Assembly: GCA_035263865.1 (NCBI GenBank)
Contig: DATFQX010000068.1
Location: 11,170 to 75,169 of the forward strand
DNA from: VAZQ01 sp035263865
Lineage (GTDB): Bacteria > Pseudomonadota > Alphaproteobacteria > Rhizobiales > Xanthobacteraceae
Length of the DNA stretch: 64,000 nt
Reading direction: 5' to 3'
Of this stretch, positions 26,049-35,520 are shown one piece after another (position 1 is the first letter of the stretch; each line of letters begins with the position of its first letter). A program made the position numbers and the translations under genes. The notes under the pieces are model-generated. The model was not told where the DNA came from. It saw only the letters and a list, made by a program, of their open reading frames with translations, and did not search any database.

Positions 26049-27368
26049 TCAGAAGCTCTCGCGAAGCCATCGTCCGACCCGTGCGATATAGCCGCCCCCT
26101 GTTGCCGAGTGCCGCGTTTGCCGCGGTTCGAAATGCTCGAGATGCGCCGCCTGCGGATAGATCAGCAGTCCCGTCGCGACGGCGAATGCCGCACCCTTGG
26201 CTTCGTCTGATAGTCCGGTAATGCCGAGCGGCCGTCCTACTCGCGCCGGACGGCGCAAGATTTGCGCGGCGAGCTCGGGAACGCCGGTGAGCTGACTCGC
26301 TCCACCCGTCAGTACCACGCGCCCGCGCGGCTCGGCCGCGAACGGCGAGGCCGCCAGGCGATCGCGCGCCATTTCGAGTATCTCCTCGACGCGCGGTTTG
26401 ATGATGCGGGCGAGGCTTGCACGCGAAACGAAATGCGGCGCCTCTCGCTCGTCGGCGTCCACCGCAGGAACAGCGATCATGTCGCGTTCATCCGAGGCGC
26501 CGGTGAGTACGCTGCCGTATAGCGTTTTGATGCGCTCGGCATCGGCAATGCGAGCATTGAGCCCGCGGGCGAGATCCATAGTCACGTGCCGTCCGCCGAG
26601 CGCGAAGCCGTCGGCATGCACAAACCGTGTGCCGGAAAATACGGCGATGGTCGTGGTGCCGGCGCCCATATCGAGCAAGGCAGCACCGAGTTCGGCTTCG
26701 TCATCGGCGATTGCGGAGAGTCCAGCCGCATACGCGCTCGTTACCATGGCCTCAACGGCAAGATGGCTGCGCTCAACCGCCAGCATGAGATTGCGCGCCG
26801 CGGAAGCGTCCGCAGTTACGACGTGCATGTCGATGCCGAACTCGCGTGCGAGCATGCCGCGCGGATCCTGAATGCCGCGGGTCTGATCGAGGGCATAGCC
26901 AATCGGCAGGGAGTGCAGCACGGCGCGTCCGGCACGCGCGGAATGCCGGCTGCCCGCAGCGAGGACCCGGGCAATGTCGCGGTCGCCGATGGCCGTCCCT
27001 GCCACCTCCATCGATGCCGAGATCAGCTCACTGGTTGGACGGCCGGCGGAAACCGAGACGACAACCGAGTCGAGCTGCATCTTTGCCGAGCGCTCGGCGA
27101 GATCAGCACACTGCCGGATCGCTGCTTCCGCCTCGACGAGATCGATCACCGTGCCGGCCTTCATGCCGCGGGCGAGCGTGTGGCCGAACCCCACAACCTC
27201 GACGGAGTGGCTGCGCAGCGGCAGTGCCTCTTGTGGCGGACGCGGTCGCAGCCGCCCGATCAGGCAGGCGATCTTGCTGGTGCCGACGTCCAGCGCCGCG
27301 ACCAGCACCGAGCGGTTCGTCGGCAACGGCTTCATCTTCGGGGTGAGGCCGAATTGGAGGGCGCTCAT
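26049..27368 (-). CDS. ftsA: Cell division protein FtsA
   Basis: An actin-like ATPase that tethers FtsZ to the membrane. 439 residues. Actin-fold motifs: VAALDVGTSKIACLIGRL (phosphate 1), AALLDMGAGTTTIAVF (phosphate 2) and VVLTGGASQLTGVPELA (adenosine). The C-terminal amphipathic membrane helix is recognisable as RVGRWLRESF. The ATG at 27368 overlaps the ftsQ stop (ATGA), indicating translational coupling. Confidence 0.97.
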   Translation of the reverse strand: MSALQFGLTPKMKPLPTNRSVLVAALDVGTSKIACLIGRLRPRPPQEALPLRSHSVEVVGFGHTLARGMKAGTVIDLVEAEAAIRQCADLAERSAKMQLDSVVVSVSAGRPTSELISASMEVAGTAIGDRDIARVLAAGSRHSARAGRAVLHSLPIGYALDQTRGIQDPRGMLAREFGIDMHVVTADASAARNLMLAVERSHLAVEAMVTSAYAAGLSAIADDEAELGAALLDMGAGTTTIAVFSGTRFVHADGFALGGRHVTMDLARGLNARIADAERIKTLYGSVLTGASDERDMIAVPAVDADEREAPHFVSRASLARIIKPRVEEILEMARDRLAASPFAAEPRGRVVLTGGASQLTGVPELAAQILRRPARVGRPLGITGLSDEAKGAAFAVATGLLIYPQAAHLEHFEPRQTRHSATGGGYIARVGRWLRESF

Positions 27369-28324
27369 GCGCTGCCGCCCTTCTTTTTAGCCTTGAGCGC
27401 TTCGATGCGAGCCTGTGCGGCCGCCTCCGACAGACGCACCGTTACGCGATCAGGGAGCCTGAGATCGATCGTCACGATATCCCGCGTGATCAGGTTCTTT
27501 TCGCGGTCGAGCGCAACCAGCCGCTCGAGCGCGGCCGCCGTGTCGGATTCGGGCAACCGCACGTCCATGCCGTTCTTCAGACGCAGATTCCAGCGCCTCT
27601 CGCCCACCAACACGGACGCGTGTACGAAGTCGCGCATCGTGGGATAGCGATCGAGCAGGGTTAGGAGCTCCTTTGCTTTTTTGTGCGCGCCGTGACCTAC
27701 GAGAAGGGGCAGGCGAGCCATACGGGGCGCGACATAGGGCTCGAGTACGGTGCCATCATCGGCGATGACCGATACGCGTCCATCCTTTTGCCACAGCGCA
27801 AACTCCTCGCGCTCCTTGAGGCCGATTTGCAACTCACCGGGATAGAGCTTGAGTACCGTGGCGTCTGCGATCCACGGATTGGTCTTGAGGTGCTCGCGAA
27901 CTTGCTCAACGTCGAGAAACGGCAGCGATGTGGTGCCGGTGATTCCGGCGCTGGCGAGCACTTCCTCCCGGCTAACATGATGATTGCCGCTGAGCGCAAC
28001 GGATACGACACGAAAGCCGGCCGCGTTAGCGATGCCATCGCGAGCGTCCCGTAGGCCTTCAAGGATGCGGGGAACGTGATCCCCTCTGAGGGACCCGTAG
28101 GCAATGCTCGCGATAATGATGAGGCCGCTCGCGGCAATTCCCGACCCGCGCGGCCATTTGACCTCCAGAAAAGAGGACCAGCGGTCCAGATTGCGCGCGA
28201 CCCGCGACCTCGAGCGCACCTGTTTAGCATTCGCGGCGCGCAGCTCGCCCGCACGAGCGGAGAGGCGCGAGCACACTCGCGCGATCCATGTCAGCGGTTG
28301 AGCGAGGCATCCGCGATCATCCAT
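27365..28324 (-). CDS. ftsQ: Cell division protein FtsQ
   Basis: A bitopic membrane protein linking early and late divisome parts. The frame is open far upstream within ddl; ATG 28324 gives a 319-residue protein (MDDRGCLAQPLTWIARV) overlapping ddl by 34 bp and of normal length. A basic cytoplasmic tail is followed by one helix (GIAASGLIIIASIAYGSL), a POTRA domain (FRVVSVALSGNHHVSREEVL) and the FtsQ beta domain with NPWIADATVLKLYPGELQI. An ATGA overlap joins it to ftsA. Confidence 0.93.
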   Translation of the reverse strand: MDDRGCLAQPLTWIARVCSRLSARAGELRAANAKQVRSRSRVARNLDRWSSFLEVKWPRGSGIAASGLIIIASIAYGSLRGDHVPRILEGLRDARDGIANAAGFRVVSVALSGNHHVSREEVLASAGITGTTSLPFLDVEQVREHLKTNPWIADATVLKLYPGELQIGLKEREEFALWQKDGRVSVIADDGTVLEPYVAPRMARLPLLVGHGAHKKAKELLTLLDRYPTMRDFVHASVLVGERRWNLRLKNGMDVRLPESDTAAALERLVALDREKNLITRDIVTIDLRLPDRVTVRLSEAAAQARIEALKAKKKGGSA

Positions 28325-29211
28325 TGCACCAACTCGTCGAACGTAATGCCCGCGTGCGCCGCAAGCTCGGGCACGAGCGACGTTTCCGTCATGCCGGGCT
28401 GCGTGTTGATCTCGAGACACACGAGTCCCCCTGTCCCCTCGATACGGTCGTCGTAGCGAAAATCCGCACGGCTCACACCACGGCAGCCCAGCGCGCGATG
28501 CGCCGCCAACGCTAGTCTTCGGACTTGTTGGTAAACAAACGATGAAACCGGGGCGGGCAGCAGATGTTTGGAGCCGCCCGGCGCGTATTTGGCCTCGTAA
28601 TCGTAAAACCTTACCATCGGCACGATTTCGATCACGCCGAGCGCCGCATCGCCCATCACCGCACAGGTCAACTCCTTGCCGGCAATGTACTTTTCCACGA
28701 GCACCAGCTCGCCATAAGCCCAATCCTCGCGAGTGAGCTCCTGCGGCGGATGCGCGTGATCCTCGCGCACGATGAAAACTCCGACGCTTGAGCCTTCCGC
28801 GAGCGGCTTGATGACATAGGGCCGAGGCAGCAGATGAGCCTTGGCTGCCTCGAAGCGCGATACCAGCAAGCCCTCCGGGACCGGCACCTCGGCGGCGCGG
28901 AACAGCGACTTGGCAATGTCCTTCTGCATCGCCGCGGACGAAGCCAGCACGCCAGAATGGGTGTACGGAATGGCCAGTATCTCCAATACGCCCTGCAGCG
29001 TGCCATCCTCGCCCGGACGCCCATGCAACATGTTCAATGCGATGTCGGGTTTGACCGTGGTCAGTACCGCCGCGATGTCGCGACCGACATCGATACGGGT
29101 CACCCGATGGCCAAGCCGCGCCAGCGCCTCAGCGCAGGCCTTGCCGGAGCGCAACGATATTTCGCGCTCGGCGGACCAGCCTCCCATCAGCACGGCGACG
29201 TGCTTGCTCAT
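28291..29211 (-). CDS. ddl: D-alanine--D-alanine ligase
   Basis: Makes the D-Ala-D-Ala dipeptide for peptidoglycan using ATP. 306 residues starting MSKHVAVLMGGWSAEREISL. ATP-grasp features are visible: MLHGRPGEDGTLQGVLEILA, VIKPLAEGSSVGVFIV, and the metal-binding NTQPGMTETSLVPELA near the C-terminus. It sits between murB and ftsQ, as in other alphaproteobacterial clusters, and overlaps ftsQ. Confidence 0.96.
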   Translation of the reverse strand: MSKHVAVLMGGWSAEREISLRSGKACAEALARLGHRVTRIDVGRDIAAVLTTVKPDIALNMLHGRPGEDGTLQGVLEILAIPYTHSGVLASSAAMQKDIAKSLFRAAEVPVPEGLLVSRFEAAKAHLLPRPYVIKPLAEGSSVGVFIVREDHAHPPQELTREDWAYGELVLVEKYIAGKELTCAVMGDAALGVIEIVPMVRFYDYEAKYAPGGSKHLLPAPVSSFVYQQVRRLALAAHRALGCRGVSRADFRYDDRIEGTGGLVCLEINTQPGMTETSLVPELAAHAGITFDELVQWMIADASLNR

Positions 29212-29323
29212 CTTTCCTCGGTCTCGGCCGCAGCGCTGATCCGGTTATAGCACTCAACAGAACCGAGGCTGGTTGGCGTTGAGCCCCCCGGCGCCGCCGT
29301 CGCTTTCATCGGGCGAACGGATG

Positions 29324-30241
29324 CTATGCCACTCCGATGCGCTTGATCTCCCATTCGAGATCGACGCCGGAGTGTTCTTTGACCCGCCGACGCACCGTCT
29401 CGCCCAGGATCTCGATGTGGGCAGCGGTGGCACTGCCGAGGTTGATCAGAAAATTGCAGTGCATCGGCGACACCTGCGCATCCCCAATCTTAAGGCCACG
29501 GCACCCGGCGGCATCGATGAGTCGCCACGCCTTGTGACCGGGCGGGTTCTTGAAAGTCGAGCCGCCGGTGCGGCTCTTAATTGGCTGGGTTGCCTCGCGC
29601 GCTTCCGTGATCTTCTCCATCTCGGCGGCAATGTCGGCCGGATTGCCGGAGGCGCCTTGAAATAGTGCTTCCGTGAAGACGATATCGTCGGGCGCACCGC
29701 AGTGGCGATAGCTGTAGCGCATGTCGCCGTTGCTGAACACGCGTACTCGGCCCTGCCGGTCGACGCCGCGGGCCTCGATTAATGCGTCCTTGGTTTCGCG
29801 GCCGTAGGCGCCGCCATTCATGCGTAGCGCGCCGCCTACGGCGCCGGGGATGCCACGGAAAAATGCGAGTCCCGCGATGGCGGCTTCCTGCGCCGCTCGG
29901 CTGATTTTGACATCGGGCGCGGCCGTGCCGGCGCGGATGCGCCAGCCGCTCTCGACCTTGACCTCACCAAAGCCGCGACCGAGCCGAACGACGACGCCAG
30001 GCACGCCACCATCGCGCACGATCAGGTTTGAGCCGAGCCCGATGACGCAAACCGGAATCTCACCTGGCAGATGGGCGAGGAACTCGACGAGGTCGAACTC
30101 GTCCTCCGGCATGAAAAGGACCTGCGCCGGCCCGCCGACGCGAAACCAGGTCAGCTCCGTGAGCGACTGGTTCGCCAGCAGCCGACCGCGCACGTTCGGG
30201 ATGCGCGCCTTCAGATCCGTGACCAAGTCAGGGAATGTCAT
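29324..30241 (-). CDS. murB: UDP-N-acetylmuramate dehydrogenase
   Basis: An FAD enzyme that reduces UDP-GlcNAc-enolpyruvate to UDP-MurNAc. 305 residues. FAD-binding segments: WFRVGGPAQVLFMPEDEFD and VIGLGSNLIVRDGGVPGVVV; active-site parts include FFRGIPGAVGGALRMNGGAYG and the SFK-like loop in GGSTFKNPPGHKAW. It follows murC by 46 bp. Confidence 0.96.
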   Translation of the reverse strand: MTFPDLVTDLKARIPNVRGRLLANQSLTELTWFRVGGPAQVLFMPEDEFDLVEFLAHLPGEIPVCVIGLGSNLIVRDGGVPGVVVRLGRGFGEVKVESGWRIRAGTAAPDVKISRAAQEAAIAGLAFFRGIPGAVGGALRMNGGAYGRETKDALIEARGVDRQGRVRVFSNGDMRYSYRHCGAPDDIVFTEALFQGASGNPADIAAEMEKITEAREATQPIKSRTGGSTFKNPPGHKAWRLIDAAGCRGLKIGDAQVSPMHCNFLINLGSATAAHIEILGETVRRRVKEHSGVDLEWEIKRIGVA

Positions 30242-30287
30242 GGCGACCCAGCGACGGCAGCGGGTACTGTGCCGATCGTCAAGACCA

Positions 30288-31700
30288 TCAGGCTACCGCT
30301 CCGAGCGCGGCCAGCTCTCCCGGCAGTGCATACGCCCATTGGGTGATGTTGCCCGCGCCGAGACACACCACGATATCGCCGGGCTGTGCCAGGCGTTTGA
30401 TGATGCGCGCAAGCTCTTGCGCGCCGTCGAGCGGAATAACCTGCCGATGCCCGTGCGCACGCAGACCCTGCACCAGCGAATCGCGGTCGACTCCGGCAAT
30501 CGGCGCCTCGCCCGCTGGATAGACGTGCGCAACGATAACGGTGTCGGCGTCGTTGAAACAGGTCGAGAACTGCTCGAACAGGGATGCCAGGCGGGTGTAG
30601 CGGTGCGGCTGAACGACGGCGATGACCTGGCCCTTGCTCGACTCGCGCGCCGCGCGCAGGACGGCGGCGATCTCGACCGGGTGGTGTCCATAGTCGTCAA
30701 CGATCAGCACCCCGTTCCATTCGCCGGTGCGGGTGAAACGCCGCCGCACCCCGCCGAAGCCGGCCAGCGCCTTGCGAATGAGTTCGTCCCCTATCCCGAG
30801 TTCGCGCGCGACCGCGATCGCCGCGGTGGCATTGAGCGCGTTGTGACGGCCTGGCATCGGCAGCGCCAGATCATTGATCTCGTGCATCGTCTCCCCGGCA
30901 CGATCGCGGAAGACGATCGAGAATTGGGAGCGGCCATCGGCATGATTGAGCTCGGCGAGACGCACGTCCGCCTGCAGGTTCTCGCCGTAAGTGATCACGC
31001 GACGATCGGTGATTTGCCCGACCAAGAGTTGCACTACGGGATGGTCCGTGCACATCACGGCAAACCCATAGAACGGCACGTTTTCGACGAATGCGCGAAA
31101 GGCCTCCTGCACGGCATCGAAAGTCTTGAAGTGATCGAGATGTTCGGGATCGACGTTGGTCACCACCGCGACGTCGGCCGGCAGTTTCAGGAACGTGCCG
31201 TCTGATTCATCTGCCTCCACCACCATCCAGTCGCCGGCGCCGAGCCGTGCGTTGGTGCCGTAGGCGTTGATGATACCGCCGTTGATCACGGTGGGGTCAA
31301 AGCCGCCGGCGTCGACGAGCGCGGCAACGAGCGAGGTAGTCGTGGTCTTGCCGTGGGTGCCGGCGATCGCGACGCAGCGCTTGAGCCGCATCAACTCGGC
31401 CAACATCTCCGCGCGGCGCACCACCGGCAGGCGCTTCGCCCGCGCCGCGATGAGCTCCGGGTTATCGCGCTTGATCGCAGTCGATACCACCACCACTTCG
31501 GCATCGCCGAGTGCGGCGGCGGAATGGCCGATAGAAACTTTGGCGCCTTTCTCGCGCATGCGCTTGACATTTGCGCTATCGGCGGCATCGGAGCCTTGCA
31601 CGGTATAGCCGAGATTGATGAGCACCTCGGCGATGCCGCTCATCCCGATGCCGCCGATACCGACGAAATGGATCGGCCCGATATCGCGCGGCAGTTTCAT
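30288..31700 (-). CDS. murC: UDP-N-acetylmuramate--L-alanine ligase
   Basis: Adds the first amino acid, L-Ala, to UDP-MurNAc with ATP. 470 residues. The N-terminal Rossmann domain has HFVGIGGIGMSGIAEVL; the ATP loop is AGTHGKTTTTSLVAAL; the central domain shows VEADESDGTFLKLPADVAVV. The C-terminal domain begins near NGVLIVDDYGHHPVEIAAVL. It follows murG by about 55 bp. Confidence 0.97.
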   Translation of the reverse strand: MKLPRDIGPIHFVGIGGIGMSGIAEVLINLGYTVQGSDAADSANVKRMREKGAKVSIGHSAAALGDAEVVVVSTAIKRDNPELIAARAKRLPVVRRAEMLAELMRLKRCVAIAGTHGKTTTTSLVAALVDAGGFDPTVINGGIINAYGTNARLGAGDWMVVEADESDGTFLKLPADVAVVTNVDPEHLDHFKTFDAVQEAFRAFVENVPFYGFAVMCTDHPVVQLLVGQITDRRVITYGENLQADVRLAELNHADGRSQFSIVFRDRAGETMHEINDLALPMPGRHNALNATAAIAVARELGIGDELIRKALAGFGGVRRRFTRTGEWNGVLIVDDYGHHPVEIAAVLRAARESSKGQVIAVVQPHRYTRLASLFEQFSTCFNDADTVIVAHVYPAGEAPIAGVDRDSLVQGLRAHGHRQVIPLDGAQELARIIKRLAQPGDIVVCLGAGNITQWAYALPGELAALGAVA

Positions 31701-31755
31701 TGGTTGTTTGTCCTCTGCTTCCCCGCCGCGCGGCCACCAAAATCCTGATCCGAGT

Positions 31756-32844
31756 TTACGCCATCACGCGCAGGACCAAATCGGCCAGCCGCTCGGCGGC
31801 GTCAACCGCGCCCTGCGAGCGGGCGGCCGCGGCCATTGCTACGAGTTTTTGCGGCGCGCTGGCAAGCGCGGTGATCTCCCGCGCCAGTCGATCGGGCGTG
31901 AACTCGTCCTGGGGGAGGCGCAGCGCGCCTCCCGCCCTCTCCAGCACGCCGGCATTGGCGGATTGGTCCTGATCGAGCGCATGCGGCAGCGGCACCAGAA
32001 TGGACGGCCGGCCGATGGCAGCGAGTTCCGCAACGGTGGATGCCCCGGAGCGCGCGACCACAAGGTGACTCGCAGCGATGCGCGCCGGCAGATCGCGGAA
32101 AAAAGGCGCAACCTCGGCCGCGACCCTCACCCGCGCGTAGACCTCCGTCACGCGTGCACGATCCTCCTCGCGCGCTTGCTGTACGATGACAAGGCGCGCT
32201 TGCAGATCACGGGCAAGACTTTCGACCGCCGCGGGAACCACATCGGCCATGATGCGCGCGCCCTGACTGCCGCCAAATACCACCAGCCGAATCGCGCCCG
32301 CCGCCTGCGGAGCGGCGTAGGGGACTGCTGCTGTCGCGACCACCGCCGGGCGAACCGGGTTGCCGGTGCATCTCGCCTTGGCATTAAGCTTAGGCGCGCG
32401 CTCGAGGACGCTCGCAAAGCTAAGGGCGATAGCATCAACCCGAGGCGCGAGAAATCTGTTGGCGCGCCCCATCACCGCGTTCTGCTCATGGATCAGGCTA
32501 GGAATTTTGCGCAGCGTCGCCGCCAGCACCGGCGGGATGGTCGGATACCCCCCGAAGCCCACGACCGCGGAGGGCCGCGTGCGCGCGAGCAGGCGTAAGC
32601 ACTGCAGCGTGCCAATGCCGAGCATCACCGCTGCGCGCAACAGGGACAGAGGATTACGACCACGCACGGTCGCGCTGGTGATGACGTGAATATCGCGGGT
32701 CGGAAAGGTCTTGCCGTACCGCTCCGCACGGTCATCGGTGGCGAGAGCCGCGGTGATGCCGCGGCGTCCGAGCGCGTCCGCGAGCGCTTCGGCGGGAAAC
32801 AAGTGTCCGCCGGTTCCGCCGGCAGCCAGAAGAACAAACGCCAC
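31756..32844 (-). CDS. murG: UDP-GlcNAc:lipid I N-acetylglucosaminyltransferase MurG
   Basis: Converts lipid I to lipid II on the inner face of the membrane. I choose the GTG at 32844 (reading VAFVLLAAGGTGGHLFPAEA) because GGAAGGA lies just before it; the longer frame to 32910 would overlap ftsW and has a non-conserved leader. GT28 motifs: AAGGTGGHLFPA, GFGGYPTIPPVLAA, HEQNAVMGRANRFLA, and VVFGGSQGARIMADVVP. The length from this start is 362 residues, normal for the family. Confidence 0.95.
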   Translation of the reverse strand: MAFVLLAAGGTGGHLFPAEALADALGRRGITAALATDDRAERYGKTFPTRDIHVITSATVRGRNPLSLLRAAVMLGIGTLQCLRLLARTRPSAVVGFGGYPTIPPVLAATLRKIPSLIHEQNAVMGRANRFLAPRVDAIALSFASVLERAPKLNAKARCTGNPVRPAVVATAAVPYAAPQAAGAIRLVVFGGSQGARIMADVVPAAVESLARDLQARLVIVQQAREEDRARVTEVYARVRVAAEVAPFFRDLPARIAASHLVVARSGASTVAELAAIGRPSILVPLPHALDQDQSANAGVLERAGGALRLPQDEFTPDRLAREITALASAPQKLVAMAAAARSQGAVDAAERLADLVLRVMA

Positions 32845-32866
32845 GTGATTCCTTCCGGGAATTCGA

Positions 32867-34027
32867 TCAGGCCGGCTTCTCGGCGGGCGCGAATGTCCCC
32901 TCCCCGACAAACAACTCAGCGCGCGGCCGCTCGCGCGTCAAGGCGAGCAACATTCCCATGCCGTAGGCGAGCGAGATCATCGATGAGCCCCCGTATGAAA
33001 TGAACGGCAGCGTCATGCCCTTGGCCGGCATGAGATGCAGGTTCACCGCCATATTGATGGCCGATTGCAGGCCGAGCAGGACGGCAAGGCCGGCAGCCGC
33101 AAAGCGCGTGAACGGATCCTCGGTACGCCTGGCGTGATGAAGGCTGCGCAAGACGATGAAGGCAAACAGAGCAACGAGCAGCAGACACAGTACGATGCCG
33201 AATTCTTCGGCGGCGACCGCAAACACGAAATCGGTATGACTCTCCGGCAGGATGCGCTTGACCGTGCCCTCGCCGGGGCCGCGCCCCAACCAACCGCCGC
33301 GCTGGAAGGATTCGAGAGCCTGGTCGATGTTGAAACTATCGCCCGAGGACGGATCACGGAAGCGTTCGATGCGACGCGCTACGTGCGGGATGAGCATATA
33401 AGCGCTGGCAAGTCCGACGGCAGCGACGCCACCAAGCCCCGCAACCCATACGAGTCGCATGCCGGCAAGGAAGAACAGCATGCTCCAGACTAAGGCGATC
33501 AGCATCGTCTGCCCGAAATCGGGCTGCAGCACGAGGCCGGCGATAGCCAGGAACAGAAGCGCGAGCGCGAAGGTGTTCGCGGGCATTTCCGGCCGACGCG
33601 CCGATTCCGCGAACAACCAGGCGACTAGGATGACGAATGCGGGCTTGAGAAATTCCGAGGGTTGGATGTTGATCCCGAGGAAGACTATCCAGCGGCGCGC
33701 ACCCTTCACCTCGGCGCCGAACTGCAGCGTGGCGGCAATCAATGCAAGGCTGAGGATGAAAACGATCATCGCAAGGCGCCGAATGTGGCGCGGCGGCAGG
33801 AACGAGGTCGCCAGCATTACGGCTAGCGCCGGAATGAGGTAGAGCACGTGCCGGCCGACGAAATAGAACGGATCGAGGCCGAGCCGCGACGCAACCGGTG
33901 GTGACGCGGCCAGCGAAAGGATGATCCCTGTGAGCATCAGGGTGAGCAACGCGGTCAGCAGCGACCGGTCGATCGTCCACCACCAGGCGGCAAACCGCGT
34001 GCGTTCAAGACGTGAGACCATCGACAC
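32867..34027 (-). CDS. ftsW: Lipid II polymerase / cell division protein FtsW
   Basis: A SEDS-family glycosyltransferase that works with FtsI at the septum. 386 residues with about ten hydrophobic helices. Family segments: GARRWIVFLGINIQPSEFLKPA, GLVLQPDFGQTMLIALVWS, GPGEGTVKRILPESHTDFVFAVAAEEFG and LPFISYGGSSMISL near the end. It lies between murD and murG in the expected order. Confidence 0.97.
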   Translation of the reverse strand: MSMVSRLERTRFAAWWWTIDRSLLTALLTLMLTGIILSLAASPPVASRLGLDPFYFVGRHVLYLIPALAVMLATSFLPPRHIRRLAMIVFILSLALIAATLQFGAEVKGARRWIVFLGINIQPSEFLKPAFVILVAWLFAESARRPEMPANTFALALLFLAIAGLVLQPDFGQTMLIALVWSMLFFLAGMRLVWVAGLGGVAAVGLASAYMLIPHVARRIERFRDPSSGDSFNIDQALESFQRGGWLGRGPGEGTVKRILPESHTDFVFAVAAEEFGIVLCLLLVALFAFIVLRSLHHARRTEDPFTRFAAAGLAVLLGLQSAINMAVNLHLMPAKGMTLPFISYGGSSMISLAYGMGMLLALTRERPRAELFVGEGTFAPAEKPA

Positions 34028-34110
34028 TCCTCGAGAGGACCCCTGAACCAGTGGTGCCTGGCGTTGGTTGACGGAGGCTTAACGGCAGCTGGAGAGCGGG
34101 TGCGAGGAGG

Positions 34111-35520
34111 CTATCTGGACCGCGGCGGCGCGAGGCCCGGTAATGCGCGCACCAGTTCACGGAATTTGTCACCGCGCACCTCAAAGTTGCGATATTGATC
34201 GAAGGAAGCGCAAGCCGGCGACAACAGCACGACCGGCTCGGGCACATCGGAAGCTTCGGCGTCGGCGGCGGCCAGTTCGACCGCGCGCTCGAGTGTCCCG
34301 ACGACCAGGTGGGGCACGCGTCCTTGAAGCTCCGCGGCGAAGTCAGTTGCGGCCTCGCCGATGAGATAGGCCTTGCGGACGCGCGGAAAAAAAGAAGCGA
34401 GCGAGGCGATGCCTCCGGTCTTAGCTCTGCCACCGGCAATCCAGAAAATGTCAGAGAAGCAGGCCAGCGCTTGGGCTGCGGAATCGGCGTTGGTTGCCTT
34501 GGAATCGTTGACGAACAGCACGTGGGCCTTGCGTCCGACCTCTTCCATTCGATGGGCGAGGCCTGGAAAGGAAGTGAGTCCCTGCTGGATGGCGTTTGCC
34601 GAGAGCCCGAGCGCGAGTGCCGCGCCGGCCGCACAGGCGGCGTTCTGCGCGTTGTGCACGCCACGCAGCGAGCCGATGCCGCCGATCTTGGCGACGGCAC
34701 AGGCGGCACCGTCAGCGGCGCGCATGATGATGTCGTGCTCCACATAAAGTCCCACCGGCAGGGGTCGGCGCACGGAGACGCGCGCGAGCTTTTTACCGGC
34801 CCGCTCGAGACGATCAGCCACGGCGGCGCACCAAGCATCGTCAACGCCGATGATCGCCATGCCGTTCTCCTGCACGCCCGTGACGAGCCGCTCCTTGACC
34901 GCTGCATAATGGGCGAGCGTTCCGTGGCGGTCGAGATGGTCCTCCGTGACGTTGAGAAGAACGCCGACCGAGGGGTCGAGCGTCGGCGAGAGGTCGATTT
35001 GGTAGGAGGAGCACTCGATCACGTGCGCGCGAGTCTCGTCTGGCGGGGCCAATGAGAGGATAGCGGTGCCGATGTTACCGCCAATCTCGGCCTCACGGCC
35101 GGCCGAGCGCAACAGATGCGCAACGAGCGCGGTGGTCGTCGACTTGCCGTTGGTGCCAGTGATGGCGACGAAGGGTGCTGTCGCCGCACGTGACCGGCGC
35201 TCACGGCAAAACAACTCGATATCCCCGATCACCTCGACGCCGGCAGCGCGCGCGAGCCTCACCGTCCAGTGAGGCGCCGGATGCGTGAGCGGCACGCCGG
35301 GCGCGAGCACAAGCGCGGAAATTTTCTTCCAATCGAGTTGCCGCAGGTCACCGCTCGGAATGCCCGCGCTCGTCGCCTTAGCGACGCTCTCGGCGCTGTC
35401 GTCCCAGCCGATGACGTCCGCCCCACCCGCAAGCAGGGCGCTCGCGCTTGCCAGTCCCGAGCTGCCGAGCCCGAAGATGGCGACCTTCTTTCCGGCAAAG
35501 ACGGTGACGGGGACCATCAC
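34111..35520 (-). CDS. murD: UDP-N-acetylmuramoyl-L-alanine--D-glutamate ligase
   Basis: Adds D-Glu to the precursor. 469 residues starting MMVPVTVFAGKKVAIFGLGS. The ATP loop is AITGTNGKSTTTALVAHLL and the central domain includes NVTEDHLDRHGTLAHYAAVK; HVLFVNDSKATNADSAAQAL is the Mur C-terminal nucleotide loop. Its start overlaps the mraY stop (ATGA), so the two are coupled. Slightly longer than E. coli MurD, as usual in the order. Confidence 0.97.
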   Translation of the reverse strand: MMVPVTVFAGKKVAIFGLGSSGLASASALLAGGADVIGWDDSAESVAKATSAGIPSGDLRQLDWKKISALVLAPGVPLTHPAPHWTVRLARAAGVEVIGDIELFCRERRSRAATAPFVAITGTNGKSTTTALVAHLLRSAGREAEIGGNIGTAILSLAPPDETRAHVIECSSYQIDLSPTLDPSVGVLLNVTEDHLDRHGTLAHYAAVKERLVTGVQENGMAIIGVDDAWCAAVADRLERAGKKLARVSVRRPLPVGLYVEHDIIMRAADGAACAVAKIGGIGSLRGVHNAQNAACAAGAALALGLSANAIQQGLTSFPGLAHRMEEVGRKAHVLFVNDSKATNADSAAQALACFSDIFWIAGGRAKTGGIASLASFFPRVRKAYLIGEAATDFAAELQGRVPHLVVGTLERAVELAAADAEASDVPEPVVLLSPACASFDQYRNFEVRGDKFRELVRALPGLAPPRSR